64,000 nt of DNA from Euptelea pleiosperma (taxonomy: Eukaryota; Streptophyta; Magnoliopsida; Ranunculales; Eupteleaceae): assembly GCA_035048495.1 (NCBI GenBank), contig CM068552.1, positions 11,075,501 through 11,139,500 on the forward strand, written 5' to 3'. The translations under genes were made by a program, and so were the position numbers. Shown here in pieces: positions 1 through 10,170 of the stretch. Under the pieces are notes generated by a model, which saw only the letters and a program-made list of their open reading frames with translations, was not told where the DNA came from and ran no database searches. How positions within the stretch are numbered: position 1 is the first letter of the stretch; every line of letters begins with the position of its first letter.

Positions 1-4
1 AAGT

Positions 5-358
5 GTCAGTCTCAACGGACACATATTTTCAAACACAATTTTGATGTACCCACATGGAAGATAAATCAATGGCTGATTTTTGGTGATGATGATCTTCTTG
101 CCATATAGATCACCCCTACAAAACATCAGCCATTCTGAAATTTCTAACACCATCAAAAGTGGGTTTCAAGTTAACGGAACGATACATAATTCTTCAACTT
201 GTAAACTATGCTATGAATATCAGAATAATTTGAATTTTTGTGAGGGTGCGATCTCCTCACCAAAATTAATCCCATTCCAAAACTTCTAATTTATATATTG
301 GCCCCCCACAATTTTTTTGTATGAAATTGTGTGAAAATATGTGTCCGCTGAGACTGAC
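5..358. mobile_element. Family H MITE, complete copy
   Basis: The two ends are inverted repeats: GTCAGTCTCAACGGACACAT near position 5 answers the same sequence (one mismatch) read from 358 backwards, and the match continues through ATATTTTCA. The interior carries GATCTCCTCACC and GATGAATCAATGGCTGATTT-like arms shared with copies near 3.2, 14.0, 27.8, 32.3 and 36.7 kb. No coding capacity. The left flank lies outside the window, so a target duplication cannot be tested. Confidence 0.75.
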
Positions 359-2150
359 TATTATTTCAAAATCATTGAACATTTGTTTTTTGGGGCGGGC
401 GGATAGATAGTCCAATTTTTTCTCGTTTTCTTTCTAAAAATTAACTGAATTTAAATTTTCCAGGTTGACGCTGATCAAGGCCATTTTTGTGGACCAGTTC
501 GCCCATGCACCAATTCAAAAAACTGAATTCAAACTTGGACGGCAAGACCAATTGGCAATGCAAAAAGATAAACTGGGGGTCCTCCATCCAATGCACAACC
601 ACAGACTGGGGACTTCTTAAACCTAAGACCACCTATAAGTGGAGGGAGTCCGGGACCCTTAGATGCAAGAACCATTTATGAAGTGGCCGGGTGGATTCAA
701 TACCGTCCCATGTCCGATCTGATGAATCAACAATTTGAGAATCACCAAAACCCTGGTATTCATGATAGTAATTTGATTTAATTCCTGCAAAGCTTATTCT
801 ATTTTGTGTCCGCTCTTAAATTTATTGGAGTGGTTGAATAGAATTCAAAGAAAGTTGGCTAGAAAAGCGCTTTTTTTTAACTAATTCAAGAGAAAGTTGG
901 TGGACTGCGTTTAAGATTTCCTTTGTTTGTCTAAAGTTAAATGAGTAAGAGGGAGTGGCTGAAAATACACATCCAAACAGGGGATTACATGATGTTTAAG
1001 GCTAATTTCGGCATATGGAACGATCCGGAAAATTTTCTTTTGTTATAATTAGGATTTATTATGACCAGATAAGGGGATAATTGGGTGAGAAAATTTCAAG
1101 TAATCTCAAGTTGCCCAGAAAAATATTTTACTAGAAAATGTTAGCTTGTTTGGTGGTGGAAACTGGAAAGCATTCCGAAAAATGGAACTATATTTAGAAC
1201 AAGAAAACTATTTTAATTTGTTTGGTTGTTCATCCACTCTGATCATTTCTTAAGAAGCTTATCAAAGTTATCAGAAAAGTTCAAATATTGCAAGAGATAA
1301 AGGTATGATGTCCCGCAAGCACATTAATCAATCTTGATGATTTGAACGACATATTGGACGGTTACGATCATCTGAATCCTCTTGATTTTTGGCCAAGATG
1401 ATCCCTTTGGCGGGACCTAGCATTTTGTTCATTTTATTAATAATAAATTTACTTTGCATTTGATTAACAAATGTTTGACATGTACTAAGAACATAATTTA
1501 TTTAATTTTTTTTTTAGCTTTTTTGCTTAAAAAATGTTTTTTTTTTTTTTTTTTCAAGAAAAGAGTTCCTTTAATGGACTGAACTTTTGTGGAGGCTGCC
1601 CAAGCAAACTAGAACAGATCAACCACTACGCCATAAGCCAAAATTTTCTACCTTTTATGGCAGTCTTTCAAAAGAAAATATCACATTTGCCTTCTCTCAG
1701 TTTCCCACCTAACATATTCTAGATTTCTGATCTCGAGGACCATCGACGGTATCTATTTAAACCTTCCTTTATCCTCCCGGCCCTCACCGCCGCTTTCTAC
1801 GATAATTATATGTATATTACAAAAAATAATGGTACATATTTTAATTTATTGGATATGTTCTTATAAGATAATATATTAGATATCTATATTTATTTATACT
1901 ACTTTAAAACCAAAACCTGGGTTGGGGCACGCCCCCTCACACGGGCTTCAGAAGGCGCTCACTCACATGCAACTCACGTGCAGCACCGATGAGAAGGAGA
2001 ACTATTTGGTGCAGGTTGAAAGGCGGTTAAGAACGTTGAAAAAGGCATAAATTGAAGTAGTAGAAAAAGATTTGAAGGCACGTGCCTCGTCGAAGCTGCA
2101 GGCATAATTGAATGAACGAAACAAAGTTTATGTTGCCAACCCCAATTTTG
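359..2150. other. Intergenic, no gene seen
   Basis: AT-rich sequence with poly-T runs (for example around 1,534-1,554). No convincing open frame, RNA gene or complete transposon was found. The short open frames here have neither family resemblance nor coding character. Confidence 0.5.
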
Positions 2151-2159
2151 AAATAAAAT

Positions 2160-2320
2160 ATGGGTATTTTTGTAACACCCCCCTGAAATTTGAAAGTAAT
2201 TAGTAATACCCCTTTACACTTTCAAAACTTTAGGATTACACCTTTGACCTAGTTTAACCATCATTTGACTAACGTTTTAACTTGAGATGAATCATGCGGC
2301 TGTTAATGCACCAATGAAGA
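2160..2320. repeat. Partial copy of the 18.3-kb TIR element
   Basis: The stretch containing TGAAATTTGAAAGTAATTAG followed by TTTCAAAACTTTAGG matches the left arm of the element at 18,253-18,566. Only one arm is present, so this is a truncated copy. Confidence 0.6.
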
Positions 2321-2634
2321 AATTAAAAGAAGATACTGTTACGATCATCCAATTAATGTGGTACGTACGATCTTTAAGATATAGCCCATCTAAGAGATGT
2401 ATTATTGGTTTGATGTACTAGGGTTTACGACTCTCTCTGTCTTTTTAACAATTTAAAGAGATAAGTAGAGAATCACGTGGACGGTAATGGACGTGCGTAT
2501 GCTGTTGCTGTCTATGTATCTCAACTTTGGGTGCAATTCCAACTCGATCTAATTTTGTCGTAACAGCTTTTTCTTCCCCTTTGAAAAATCTAGGCTGAGG
2601 GGACTTTCTCGTGGGGTGCATAAAAGGAGGCCAT

Positions 2635-2880
2635 GTGACCTACTCTTTACGGGCTCACTGACCCATGATATGCCCACCCCTTGATGGACCTACATGCCAA
2701 CAATCTGTCTGATTGGTGACCTCTAGCCATTTTGTTCTAGCGTTTTTTTTTTTTTTTTTAATGTATACAGATCGAATGTCTGGGGATTACCAATCAAGCT
2801 TATTGTTGGTGTGAAATCCATCAAGAGGTGGTGGGCCCAAACGAATATGCCACGTGATACATTTTATGTGCCATAGTCCT
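2635..2880. repeat. Degenerate family G foldback element
   Basis: The left arm (GGGCTCACTGACCCATGATA onward) and the right arm (ending in GGTGGGCCCAAACGAATATG) are imperfect inverted repeats. The centre carries the family's AATCTGTCTGATTGGTGA motif. A poly-T run (about 2,743-2,759) separates the arms. Confidence 0.5.
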
Positions 2881-2944
2881 ACTTGAAAAAGGACTCCTCG
2901 GTTTTCTCCGTGTAGAACCACAAGACGCCATAAGCATTTTAAAT

Positions 2945-2970
2945 TATATATATATATATATATATATATA
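2945..2970. repeat. (TA)n microsatellite
   Basis: Thirteen uninterrupted TA units, read directly. Confidence 0.9.
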
Positions 2971-3019
2971 CTAATTAAGCTGTACAATTATATCTTGGAG
3001 AGGTGCTATTGGTTATATC

Positions 3020-3180
3020 TTTTTTTTTTTTTTTCCAACTTAAAATGGTTTCGATAGGTGCAACACGAGGACTTCCTAGGAGGTCACCCATCCTAGTACT
3101 ACTCTCGTCTAAATATGCTTAACTGCGAAATTCTTATGGGATCCAATGCATTAATACTGGTATGATCACACCCTTTATTT
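3020..3180 (-). mobile_element. 5S rRNA-derived retroposon with poly(A) tail
   Basis: On the minus strand the order is a 7-nt leader, a 5S-like head (3,173-3,056), about 21 nt of unique 3' sequence, then 15 A residues (3,034-3,020). GTTATATC occurs immediately on both sides (3,012-3,019 and 3,181-3,188) and could be a target-site duplication. This layout fits reverse transcription of a 5S transcript or a 5S-headed SINE. The alternative, a fragment of a Cassandra-type TRIM whose LTR carries 5S sequence, is not excluded. The 8-bp duplication is AT-rich and could be chance. Confidence 0.5.
3056..3173 (-). pseudogene. 5S rRNA pseudogene
   Basis: The plus strand reads as the reverse complement of plant 5S rRNA over essentially its full length. 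It includes ACACGAGGACTTCC, AGGAGGTCACCCATCCTAGT and GGTATGATCACACCC. Compared with the plant 5S sequence as I know it, most differences are C-to-T or G-to-A changes, including several in the internal promoter region around 3,108-3,125. That fits decay of a methylated, silent copy. It is unlikely to be transcribed. Confidence 0.85.
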
Positions 3181-3194
3181 GTTATATCAAGCTC

Positions 3195-3549
3195 TACATT
3201 TTCATACAACATTTTTGACAACAATTTTGGCGTACCCACATGGAGATGAATCAATAGCTGATTTTTGGTGAGGATGATCTCCTCACCATATAGATCACCC
3301 CTATGAAAAATCAGCCCATTCTGAAATTTCTAACCCTATCAAATGTGGCTTTCAAGTTAACAATAAAAATAGATGGACCATAATTCTTCAACTTGTAAAC
3401 CGGTTTAGGAATACCGGAATGATTTGATTTTTTTTGAGGTTGATCTCCTCACCATAGAGACAATCCTCGCCAAAAATCATCTAAAACTTCTAATTTATAT
3501 ATTGAGCTGCAGCAAGTTTTTGTTGTAAAAAATGTTGTATGAAAATGTA
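3195..3549. mobile_element. Family H MITE
   Basis: Inverted ends TACATTTTCATACAACATTT (left) and its complement (right). The interior has the paired GATCTCCTCACC arms of the family. It lies directly beside the 5S retrocopy. Confidence 0.7.
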
Positions 3550-4069
3550 ATCTTTGAACAAAATACTCACTATTGAAAACTTGATTATTAAGAGAGAATA
3601 CAAATCATCTTTTATTGCATTGTACATTTGATAGATAAACCTGGTCATGTTTTTTTATACACAATGGACTTCTTTTAAGTCATGCCGGAGTCTTTAGGGG
3701 CTTTCTTGGGTGGGTGGCCCAAAATCTCTCTAGAGATATATGTTATAACAGCCTTTTTTTATGAAAAAACTAAAGTAATGTTAAAATAATAGTTTTTTTG
3801 ACCGATGTTTTACTCATATGTATTGATGTGACCCGTTATAAACGAATATAAGGTAACGTTATGAGACCATTATAATGTTATAAAAAGTCATTTAAGACCT
3901 TGGCAATTGTCGAAGTAGTCCTATTTTTCAACTTTTAATTACACCTCATTTCATCAAATCCTATGGGGACCAACTTTATTTTTTTCTTTTTCTAACTTAA
4001 CCTTGAGCTGCTACAATTTTTAGATTTGTCATTCTAAACTAATCTTCCAAAACGAGTTGCATTGACGAT

Positions 4070-4322
4070 GGACCACATTATGAGCCACATAGTGAGGCCA
4101 CTGACCATATGGATGTTGGCTCATCTCGAGGTGGACCTACATACCAAAAATCAGGCTTGATTAGTGATTTCAAACCTTTTGGATCTTTGTACCACAAATA
4201 ATGTTCAAATTCCACGATTAAAAATCAACTCATGAAAACAAATCCAATCCAAGCCAACGCTTAGAAATCACTAATTAGGCTAATTTTTGGTCTTTAGGTG
4301 CATCTAAGGTAGGTTACTAAAA
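4070..4322. repeat. Family G foldback element
   Basis: The left arm has GACCATATGGATGTTGGCTC and GATTAGTGATTTCAAACC. The right arm has AGAAATCACTAATTAGGC and the complement of the GGTGGACCTACATACC motif. Both ends are degenerate and no target duplication could be read. Confidence 0.6.
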
Positions 4323-4424
4323 TACCCTTTCTAGAATATGAGCCCCTGCCATGCCATGGTACCTCCCCTCGTTCTATGGGAACTTCTGTAGAATTTACTA
4401 CCGTCTCAACTATTCACCCCAACG

Positions 4425-4640
4425 TTAAAAGGGCCCGTTATAACGCGTATCTGATATTACTGGTATGACGACTGTTACAATGACAGTTAAAGTGATCAAA
4501 TAACAGTCGAAATCTTATCTTTTTTTTATATTTTTTTCTGAATTCAGTTTTCAGCCAATTCACATAACAGGTAACGGCTGTTTAAAATAACGATTTACCG
4601 TTTAAATATTAAAAAATATAACGGGGTTGGAGCTTAATAA
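4425..4640. repeat. Degenerate family F fragment
   Basis: Contains GGGCCCGTTATAACGCG and scattered GTTAT/ATAAC motifs, but lacks clear ends. It is an old decayed copy of the family seen intact at 5,915-6,253. Confidence 0.45.
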
Positions 4641-5335
4641 GTATTTTCTTAAAGCAAGGCACATGGCACACAATATAGTCACAAATTTTATTTCTTCTTT
4701 CTATATTCTAATCTTCACATGATCATAGTCTCATAGACTGACACGTAGCGGTTATGCCTATTAAAAAAAAATTTGCATGGCGGTTACATTGGAAGGAAGT
4801 TACAACATGAATCCCGGGAAAACTAATTTCCTTGATATAATCTTTTTTATCCTTTTGTCTGCGTCATGGAAAATCCAAAAAAATTCCTGAGCTTTGTATG
4901 AATCCAGCCGCATAGGGTTCCTAAAATTTTGTATTTTTCCAACAACAGCTGATAACCCTTAAAGAGGCTTAACGTGGCATGACGTCAATTGAACAAATGT
5001 CCACGTGTCAAACATCACATGGCATGCCATTAACTGTGACTGTCGTGACTCGCTTATTTAACAAGATTATCTTCTTTGGACTCAGTTCCGTATTAGAACT
5101 AGGCATTTGCTCATCCCCACTGTCTCTTCACTTCATTGTGGGTCCCACACCCATAATCTGCCTCTTCACTTCATAGTGGGTCCCACCCATTTGTGGTTCC
5201 CCACTTCCATTCAATAAAAAGTGATCAATCAAGGAGGGATCCAAGGTGAGGCGCATTATTGGCTCACGAGACCCAGAGATGAAGAGAGGGGGTCCACTAA
5301 ATCACAAAGTCCACAATAAGAGATCCTCTAGCACG
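4641..5335. other. Intergenic, no gene seen
   Basis: No supported gene. Two near-identical phrases, CACTTCATTGTGGGTCCCAC and CACTTCATAGTGGGTCCCAC, about 40 bp apart near 5.13-5.19 kb, form a small local duplication. Confidence 0.4.
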
Positions 5336-5516
5336 GAGTAAAACTTCCATCACAATGGGATTGCAAATCACACAAAACACAGCCAATGAGTTCTCGGCAC
5401 ATACACCTAAAAAGCAAAAGCACATGGGTACGTTGCAAAAGCACTTGTATACGTGCCGAGAACTCATTGGCTGTGTTTTGTGTGATTTACAATTTCGTGT
5501 GATGGAAGTTTTACTC
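5336..5516. mobile_element. Family I MITE with 9-bp target duplication
   Basis: Ends are GAGTAAAACTTCCATCAC and its inverted partner. Flanks are TCTAGCACG (5,327-5,335) and TCTGGCACG (5,517-5,525), an 8/9 match. The interior is a long hairpin, with CCAATGAGTTCTCGGCAC facing its complement. A 9-bp duplication is the mark of Mutator-like transposition. Open frames on both strands are just readings of the palindrome. Confidence 0.85.
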
Positions 5517-5914
5517 TCTGGCACGAGAGATCACAGTGACGAATGATGTCAACCGTACATTAAACGGACTAATGTGCAACCGTATCAAACAAACTTTTTA
5601 CATTATTGCCATATATTCCTTTCCTTTCGATTATTCAAAAGAAAGAAGGAAAAGGATGCTTTAATGTCCAACCACAGGTGACCCAGTAACAACCCTTATT
5701 TAAATCGTACTAAGATCTGTGATTTGTACAATTTCCTTGTAGTAACTGAAAGCTTAGTCAGCAATTCAGTGTGCGGCAAAAACACGGATACGGGGATTTA
5801 TCATTTAAATATGGTAAATTTTATTGACACTCCAAATCTTACCAAGGGCACCTAAGTTATAAGGCCCCGAACCCATTTTAAAAACAATCAGTGAGTGCCC
5901 CATTGCTTAAAGGC

Positions 5915-6253
5915 AAGGTTTAAAGGGGACCGTTATAACGGTATAACGGATTGGGGGTGTTACCGTTTTTTACATTATAACGAAAAAAACACTCGGGCAA
6001 AAATGGAAAATAACGGAAAAATGGCGCTGAAATTCAAATTTTGAATTTTAAAATATGAATTTCAAATTTTCAAAAATGAAAAATAACGGAAAAAAATGGA
6101 ATATAAGGGAAAATAACGAAAATAACTGCCATTTTTTTTCACAAAATTTTTAGAAAATAATGGTCGTTATTTTCGTTATAACGAAAAAATAAAGGAAATA
6201 ACGACAGTTATTTTCGTTATAACGGCCATTATTTTCGTGGCGTTTAAACTTTA
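5915..6253. mobile_element. Family F element (GTTATAAC type) with 9-bp target duplication
   Basis: Starts AAGGTTTAAAGGGGACCGTT and ends GTTTAAACTTTA. It is flanked by perfect CTTAAAGGC repeats (5,906-5,914 and 6,254-6,262). The interior repeats GTTATAAC/CGTTATTTTC many times and contains the shared core GGCGCTGAAATTCAAATTTT. Non-coding. Mutator-like on the basis of the 9-bp duplication. Confidence 0.85.
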
Positions 6254-6284
6254 CTTAAAGGCACTCTACCCATCTATTAACAAG

Positions 6285-6433
6285 GAGTAAAAAGCTTAGG
6301 GTTTGGTTTTTCTTCCTCACAACTGTTCTCCTACCCCTTCTTCGTCGTCGTCGGCACCAGCAACGTTCTCCGACGACATTACAACATCCCCTTCCAGCAA
6401 TACTACGCTGTCCGGTTGCCATTCCGGTGAGTT
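6285..6433 (+). other. Possible relic of a gene leader or first exon
   Basis: The telo-box-like AGCTTAGGGTTTGG is followed by a C/T-rich leader and then a GC-richer stretch (CCGACGACATTACAACATCC). This ends in CCGGTGAGTT, a good plant splice donor. No ATG is present before the donor and no downstream exon was found. It could be a relic 5' UTR of a housekeeping-type gene or transposon leader sequence. Confidence 0.25.
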
Positions 6434-6639
6434 TTAAGTTATTTTTTTTTTCTTTTTAAGTTTGATTTCTCTATTCCATCCAACTATTTCTCATTTTCTT
6501 CATTTTTTTTTTTGAGTTTTCTTGAATTTTATCATCTAGAAATTTAAAACTAACTAGTTATTGAGTTTTTTTGTGAATTTTTTTTCGACCATTCTCTTAT
6601 TTCGGTGTTTTTTTTCTTTTTTACAACAATTTTCATTTT

Positions 6640-6757
6640 CCTTCTTCGGCATGGATTTTAAGAATCCAACGATGGTGATAGTGCTGAGATGGCATGTACT
6701 TTTAGCCAAAGCAAAACCACCGTTGGATTCTGTGAATCCGCGCCGAAGAAGGAAGTA
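6640..6757. other. Hairpin with about 37-bp arms
   Basis: Left arm CCTTCTTCGGCATGGATT continues to AGAATCCAACGATGGT. The right arm reads back as CCTTCTTCGGCGCGGATT through AGAATCCAACGGTGGT. The arms pair with a handful of mismatches around a loop of about 40 nt. It could be a small-RNA-like foldback or part of a transposon. No function is claimed. Confidence 0.45.
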
Positions 6758-6804
6758 AAAATGATAGGTCAAAAACTAAAGTTATGGTGTTTGATAAAAT
6801 GCCT

Positions 6805-7025
6805 CAAAGGGTTTGGTTGGATTTGACCGACATTACTAGAACATGTTTGGTTTGATCTAACCGACATTAAGAAAAACTTAGAATTCATAAATATTGGTTG
6901 GATCTAACCGAAATTATGATGACAACTCTGGTGGATCCAATTGACATTAAGAAAAACTCAACTACTTATTATTAGTTGATCCAATCGAAATTTTGATGAC
7001 GACTTTAGTTAGATCCAACCGTCTT
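6805..7025. repeat. Cluster of GGTTGGATC-AACCGAC motifs
   Basis: At least six variants of a palindromic-like motif (GGTTGGATCTAACCGAAATT, GGTTTGATCTAACCGACATT and similar) occur within 220 bp at irregular spacing. Clusters of this kind resemble subterminal repeats of CACTA elements. I could not find CACTA termini, so the class is unproven. Confidence 0.4.
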
Positions 7026-7317
7026 CTGTTAATAAAATTTGATTTAGTTCTTTTTCTCTATCTCTAATATGACAATGATTGTTCTCCTTATTAGGTTACA
7101 ATAATAGGAAGAAATCCTACTGAGCCACTCGCTCTTAATGCACCAAAAAAATGACACGCTCCCATAGCATCATATAGAAAGCGTCTTAGTGAAGTCTCAA
7201 AAAAAAGTCATCAATAAGAAAGAAAGGCAAAGAAAATGTGCAGCGCAAAGGAAAGAGAAAAAGCATAGAAAATGAAAAGATAAAGAAAAAAAATAAGAAA
7301 AATTATAATTGTACATA

Positions 7318-7630
7318 GAGGCCTGTGAGCATTTTTTGAGGCATATATGCCATAAACTCATTGAGACTTGTGAGCCTTTTTTGAGGCACAAGTGTCATAA
7401 ACTTATTGAGGCTTGTGAACCTTTTTTTTGTTAATTGTTCTATGTATGGTGATCATAACATTTTTTGTTAATTGTTCCATGTATAGTAATCATAATCTTT
7501 TTTGTTAATTTTTTAATGTATGGTGATCATAATATTTTTTGTTAATTTTTCAATATAAGATGATCATAATCTTTTTTTGTTAATTGTTCAATGTATGGTG
7601 TTCATAATTTTTTTTTGTTAAATGTTCCAA
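7318..7630. repeat. Tandem repeats, 45-bp then 37-38-bp period
   Basis: A 45-bp unit (GAGGCCTGTGAGC at 7,318, with related starts at 7,363 and 7,408) runs straight into about five units of 37-38 bp. The latter contain GTTAATTGTTCTATGTATGG (starts near 7,430, 7,467, 7,504, 7,541, 7,579 and 7,617). Confidence 0.75.
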
Positions 7631-7684
7631 TTAGATAAGAGATTACAAACGAAAAATCAACAGACAGATTCACTAAGTTTTTTT

Positions 7685-7960
7685 AGGTCGGTTGGATCCC
7701 ACTGATATGAACAGACAAATGTCAGTTGGATTAAACTGACTCTATCTTACATATGTTGGTTGGATGAAATCGATAGAGAGTGTCGGTAGTATATAACTAA
7801 CACCATTTCTTTGTCCCTCTCCTGAAGCCTGAGTTTTTTTAGTGTCAGTTGCGTGCCACCGATATGAAGACATAAATTTCGGTTGGATCCGACTGACTCT
7901 GTCTCACATATGTTCGTTGGATGAGACCGATAGAGCCTGTTCTAAGGTTGTGTGACACCG
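7685..7960. repeat. Second cluster of GGTTGGATC motifs
   Basis: Motifs such as CGGTTGGATCCCACTGATAT, CGGTTGGATCCGACTGACTC and GTTGGATGAGACCGATAG recur. Another isolated one lies near 8,625. Together with the 6.8-kb cluster they bracket the tandem repeats, which suggests one decayed element of about 1.9 kb. Confidence 0.4.
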
Positions 7961-8092
7961 ACAAAGACAGTTATATTGGTACAATATCTGTACTTCTTTT
8001 TTTAATTTCTTAATTTATATTACTTTCATTTTAAGTGACTTTGAAATAATTACAAGACTCGAAGACCATAAATCACAGTAAAAAATGGTGTC

Positions 8093-8255
8093 GTAGGCCT
8101 CCACAACAAAAATGGCACTCGTGCCTCCACAAAAAAGGACACGCGGACCTCAACAACCAAAATGGGCTCATAGGCCTCCATGACAACAAAAAGGGCATGC
8201 AGGCCTCGACAATCAAAAAGGGCATGTAGGCCTCCACAACAACGAATGGCTCAAT
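8093..8255. repeat. Tandem repeat of about 27 bp, six units
   Basis: Units start with GGCCTCCACAACAAAAATGG or variants near 8,096, 8,122, 8,145, 8,173, 8,202 and 8,229. Spacing ranges from 23 to 29 bp. The open frames across it are repeat translations, not genes. Confidence 0.7.
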
Positions 8256-9239
8256 CATCATCTACTAGAATGACATCTTTCGGAACAATATTCCGACTAG
8301 TCATTTCTTTAAACTCACGCGTCTTCAATATATCAGTCATTTCTTTCGGAACAACATTCCCATCATCATTACTTATGGAGTTCTACAGTAAAAATAGTTA
8401 ACATCAATATCATTTCATGTATAAATAAACTAAGAAGTCAAAACAAATTAAACACCCACTTACTTCTTGTTGTACAGGGATCATTGGGAGTTGAATGCTT
8501 TCAGCATATTCCACATCATCAATATTAAGTTTCTAATGCCAAAAACATAAGACAATAAGAAAAAGTATTTAAAATTTTAGCACATTCGGTTATGTTTAAT
8601 TGAAATTGCTTCATCCATTTCAGTGGAATCCAACCGACATTGATGAAGCCATGTTAGTGTCGAGAAACTGACACATTATGTTGCAAACACTTATACAATA
8701 TGCAAAAAATAAGGCAAAGATGCCGATAATGGCGAAGTTAGCTCTATTACCAGTGAAGAAGATGTTTGTGAAATGTTCTCTTTCACTTGAGTTAATTTTT
8801 CCACATATCTAGTCAATTTAAGTGAGCTTTTCACTTCATTTTCTGAATTTTCTACTCTTTTAATCATGTTTTTTTGCATTGTAGCTATGAAAGGTGATTC
8901 TCCGGAGTTTCTCCGACGATCTCCAGTGATTTTCGACGATTCTAAGGTCGACGATGGCGTTACCGCCCTTTAGGTGTAAGGATGGGGTGAAGGATGGATA
9001 GGGTGAAGGAGGAGATGAGCAGCTGTAGGATGAACAAGACACGAGTGCTCTCATAATAGGTTTTAGTAATGGGGCTATCAAAGGCTCCTCATATTTAAGG
9101 GAAAAATACGGGGTGCCCTTGAAAATTATTGGGGTGTCAATAAAAGTTCCCTTTAAATATTCCTTCAAAAATTTGTAAAAATGATTTAAAAATATAATTG
9201 TGGGGAAAAAATCCTTACACCCCCTCGAGATGCGTGTTC

Positions 9240-10170
9240 CCCAAGTAGCTCTAATTAGTAGAGGATCTCTGATTGGATTCTTCGTTAGTGTCGAGAATGA
9301 CCGAAGATAGGTGCCGAGGTCTTTGCAGACTGCAGCAGATGTCTCTGGTTGTTGTTGCCGATGTCTCTGAGAAGTCTCCTGTAAGAACTCTGTCCGGCAG
9401 AACTCCACTAGTAGAGTCTCTGACACTTAAGTCAATTCAAATGTAAATAACTCTCAAGACATAAAGTGTAGGCTAATACATGTACTTCAATACTACTTCT
9501 GGTGTTACTATTTATAGTGCTCTAACATCTGCTAACGTGTACAAGGTCATGATTACTTGATCTATGATCAACTATTGTCAGGAGTCATTCTAACTGCTGC
9601 CTCACATTTCCCGCTGATATGATTAACAACTATGCTGCGTTCCATGTTCCTCTGACACCCAACTGCTATCTGATGATCTCTTCTGACACGGCAAACTACC
9701 ATGCTTGAGTTTGTCTTCTGAGAATACCTTTCTCTGTTCTGACATTCTCCCCTAACATGGTTTATCTCCAAGTACCTTCGTTGACTTGGTACCGACTCCG
9801 TTGGTTCCAAGACCGACTTGTCCGAATGGCTTTTCTCTGACTAAGATGTGTCTTCCTCGGATTCAATCTCGCTGAGATAAATCGTTCTCGACCCACTCTT
9901 GGACGAATTTCTTTATCGTTCATCCATACTGAGGTTTCTTCTTTACTCGGCCCGCTCTAGGCCGAGAATCCATATGTCATCATTTCTGCACTCTCTTTCT
10001 CTCGGCCCACACTAGGCTGAGGATCTATGTATCATCATCTCGACTCTCTCCTACTCTTCACCCACTCTTAACTGAGGATCCACGTGCCATCATCTCAAGC
10101 CTCTTCTTCTCTCGGCCCACTCTGGGTTGAGGATCCACATGTCATCATCTCGGCATTTCACATATCATAA
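9240..10170 (-). mobile_element. LTR-retrotransposon LTR fragment
   Basis: Read on the minus strand, four 55-bp tandem units (starts at 9,946, 10,001, 10,056 and 10,111 on the plus strand) precede a promoter-like CTATAAATAG at about 9,517-9,508. Then comes a leader ending near 9,420 with CACTTAAGTCAATTC in plus orientation. U3 repeats followed by a TATA box and R/U5 are typical of an LTR. The phrase near 9,420-9,440 recurs in related form at about 63,953-63,975. No gag or pol frame adjoins it. Confidence 0.45.

Noticed and set aside
8860..9426. Minus-strand frame of 188 codons
   Set aside because: It begins within LTR-like sequence and runs across unrelated intergenic DNA, with no domain or family resemblance.
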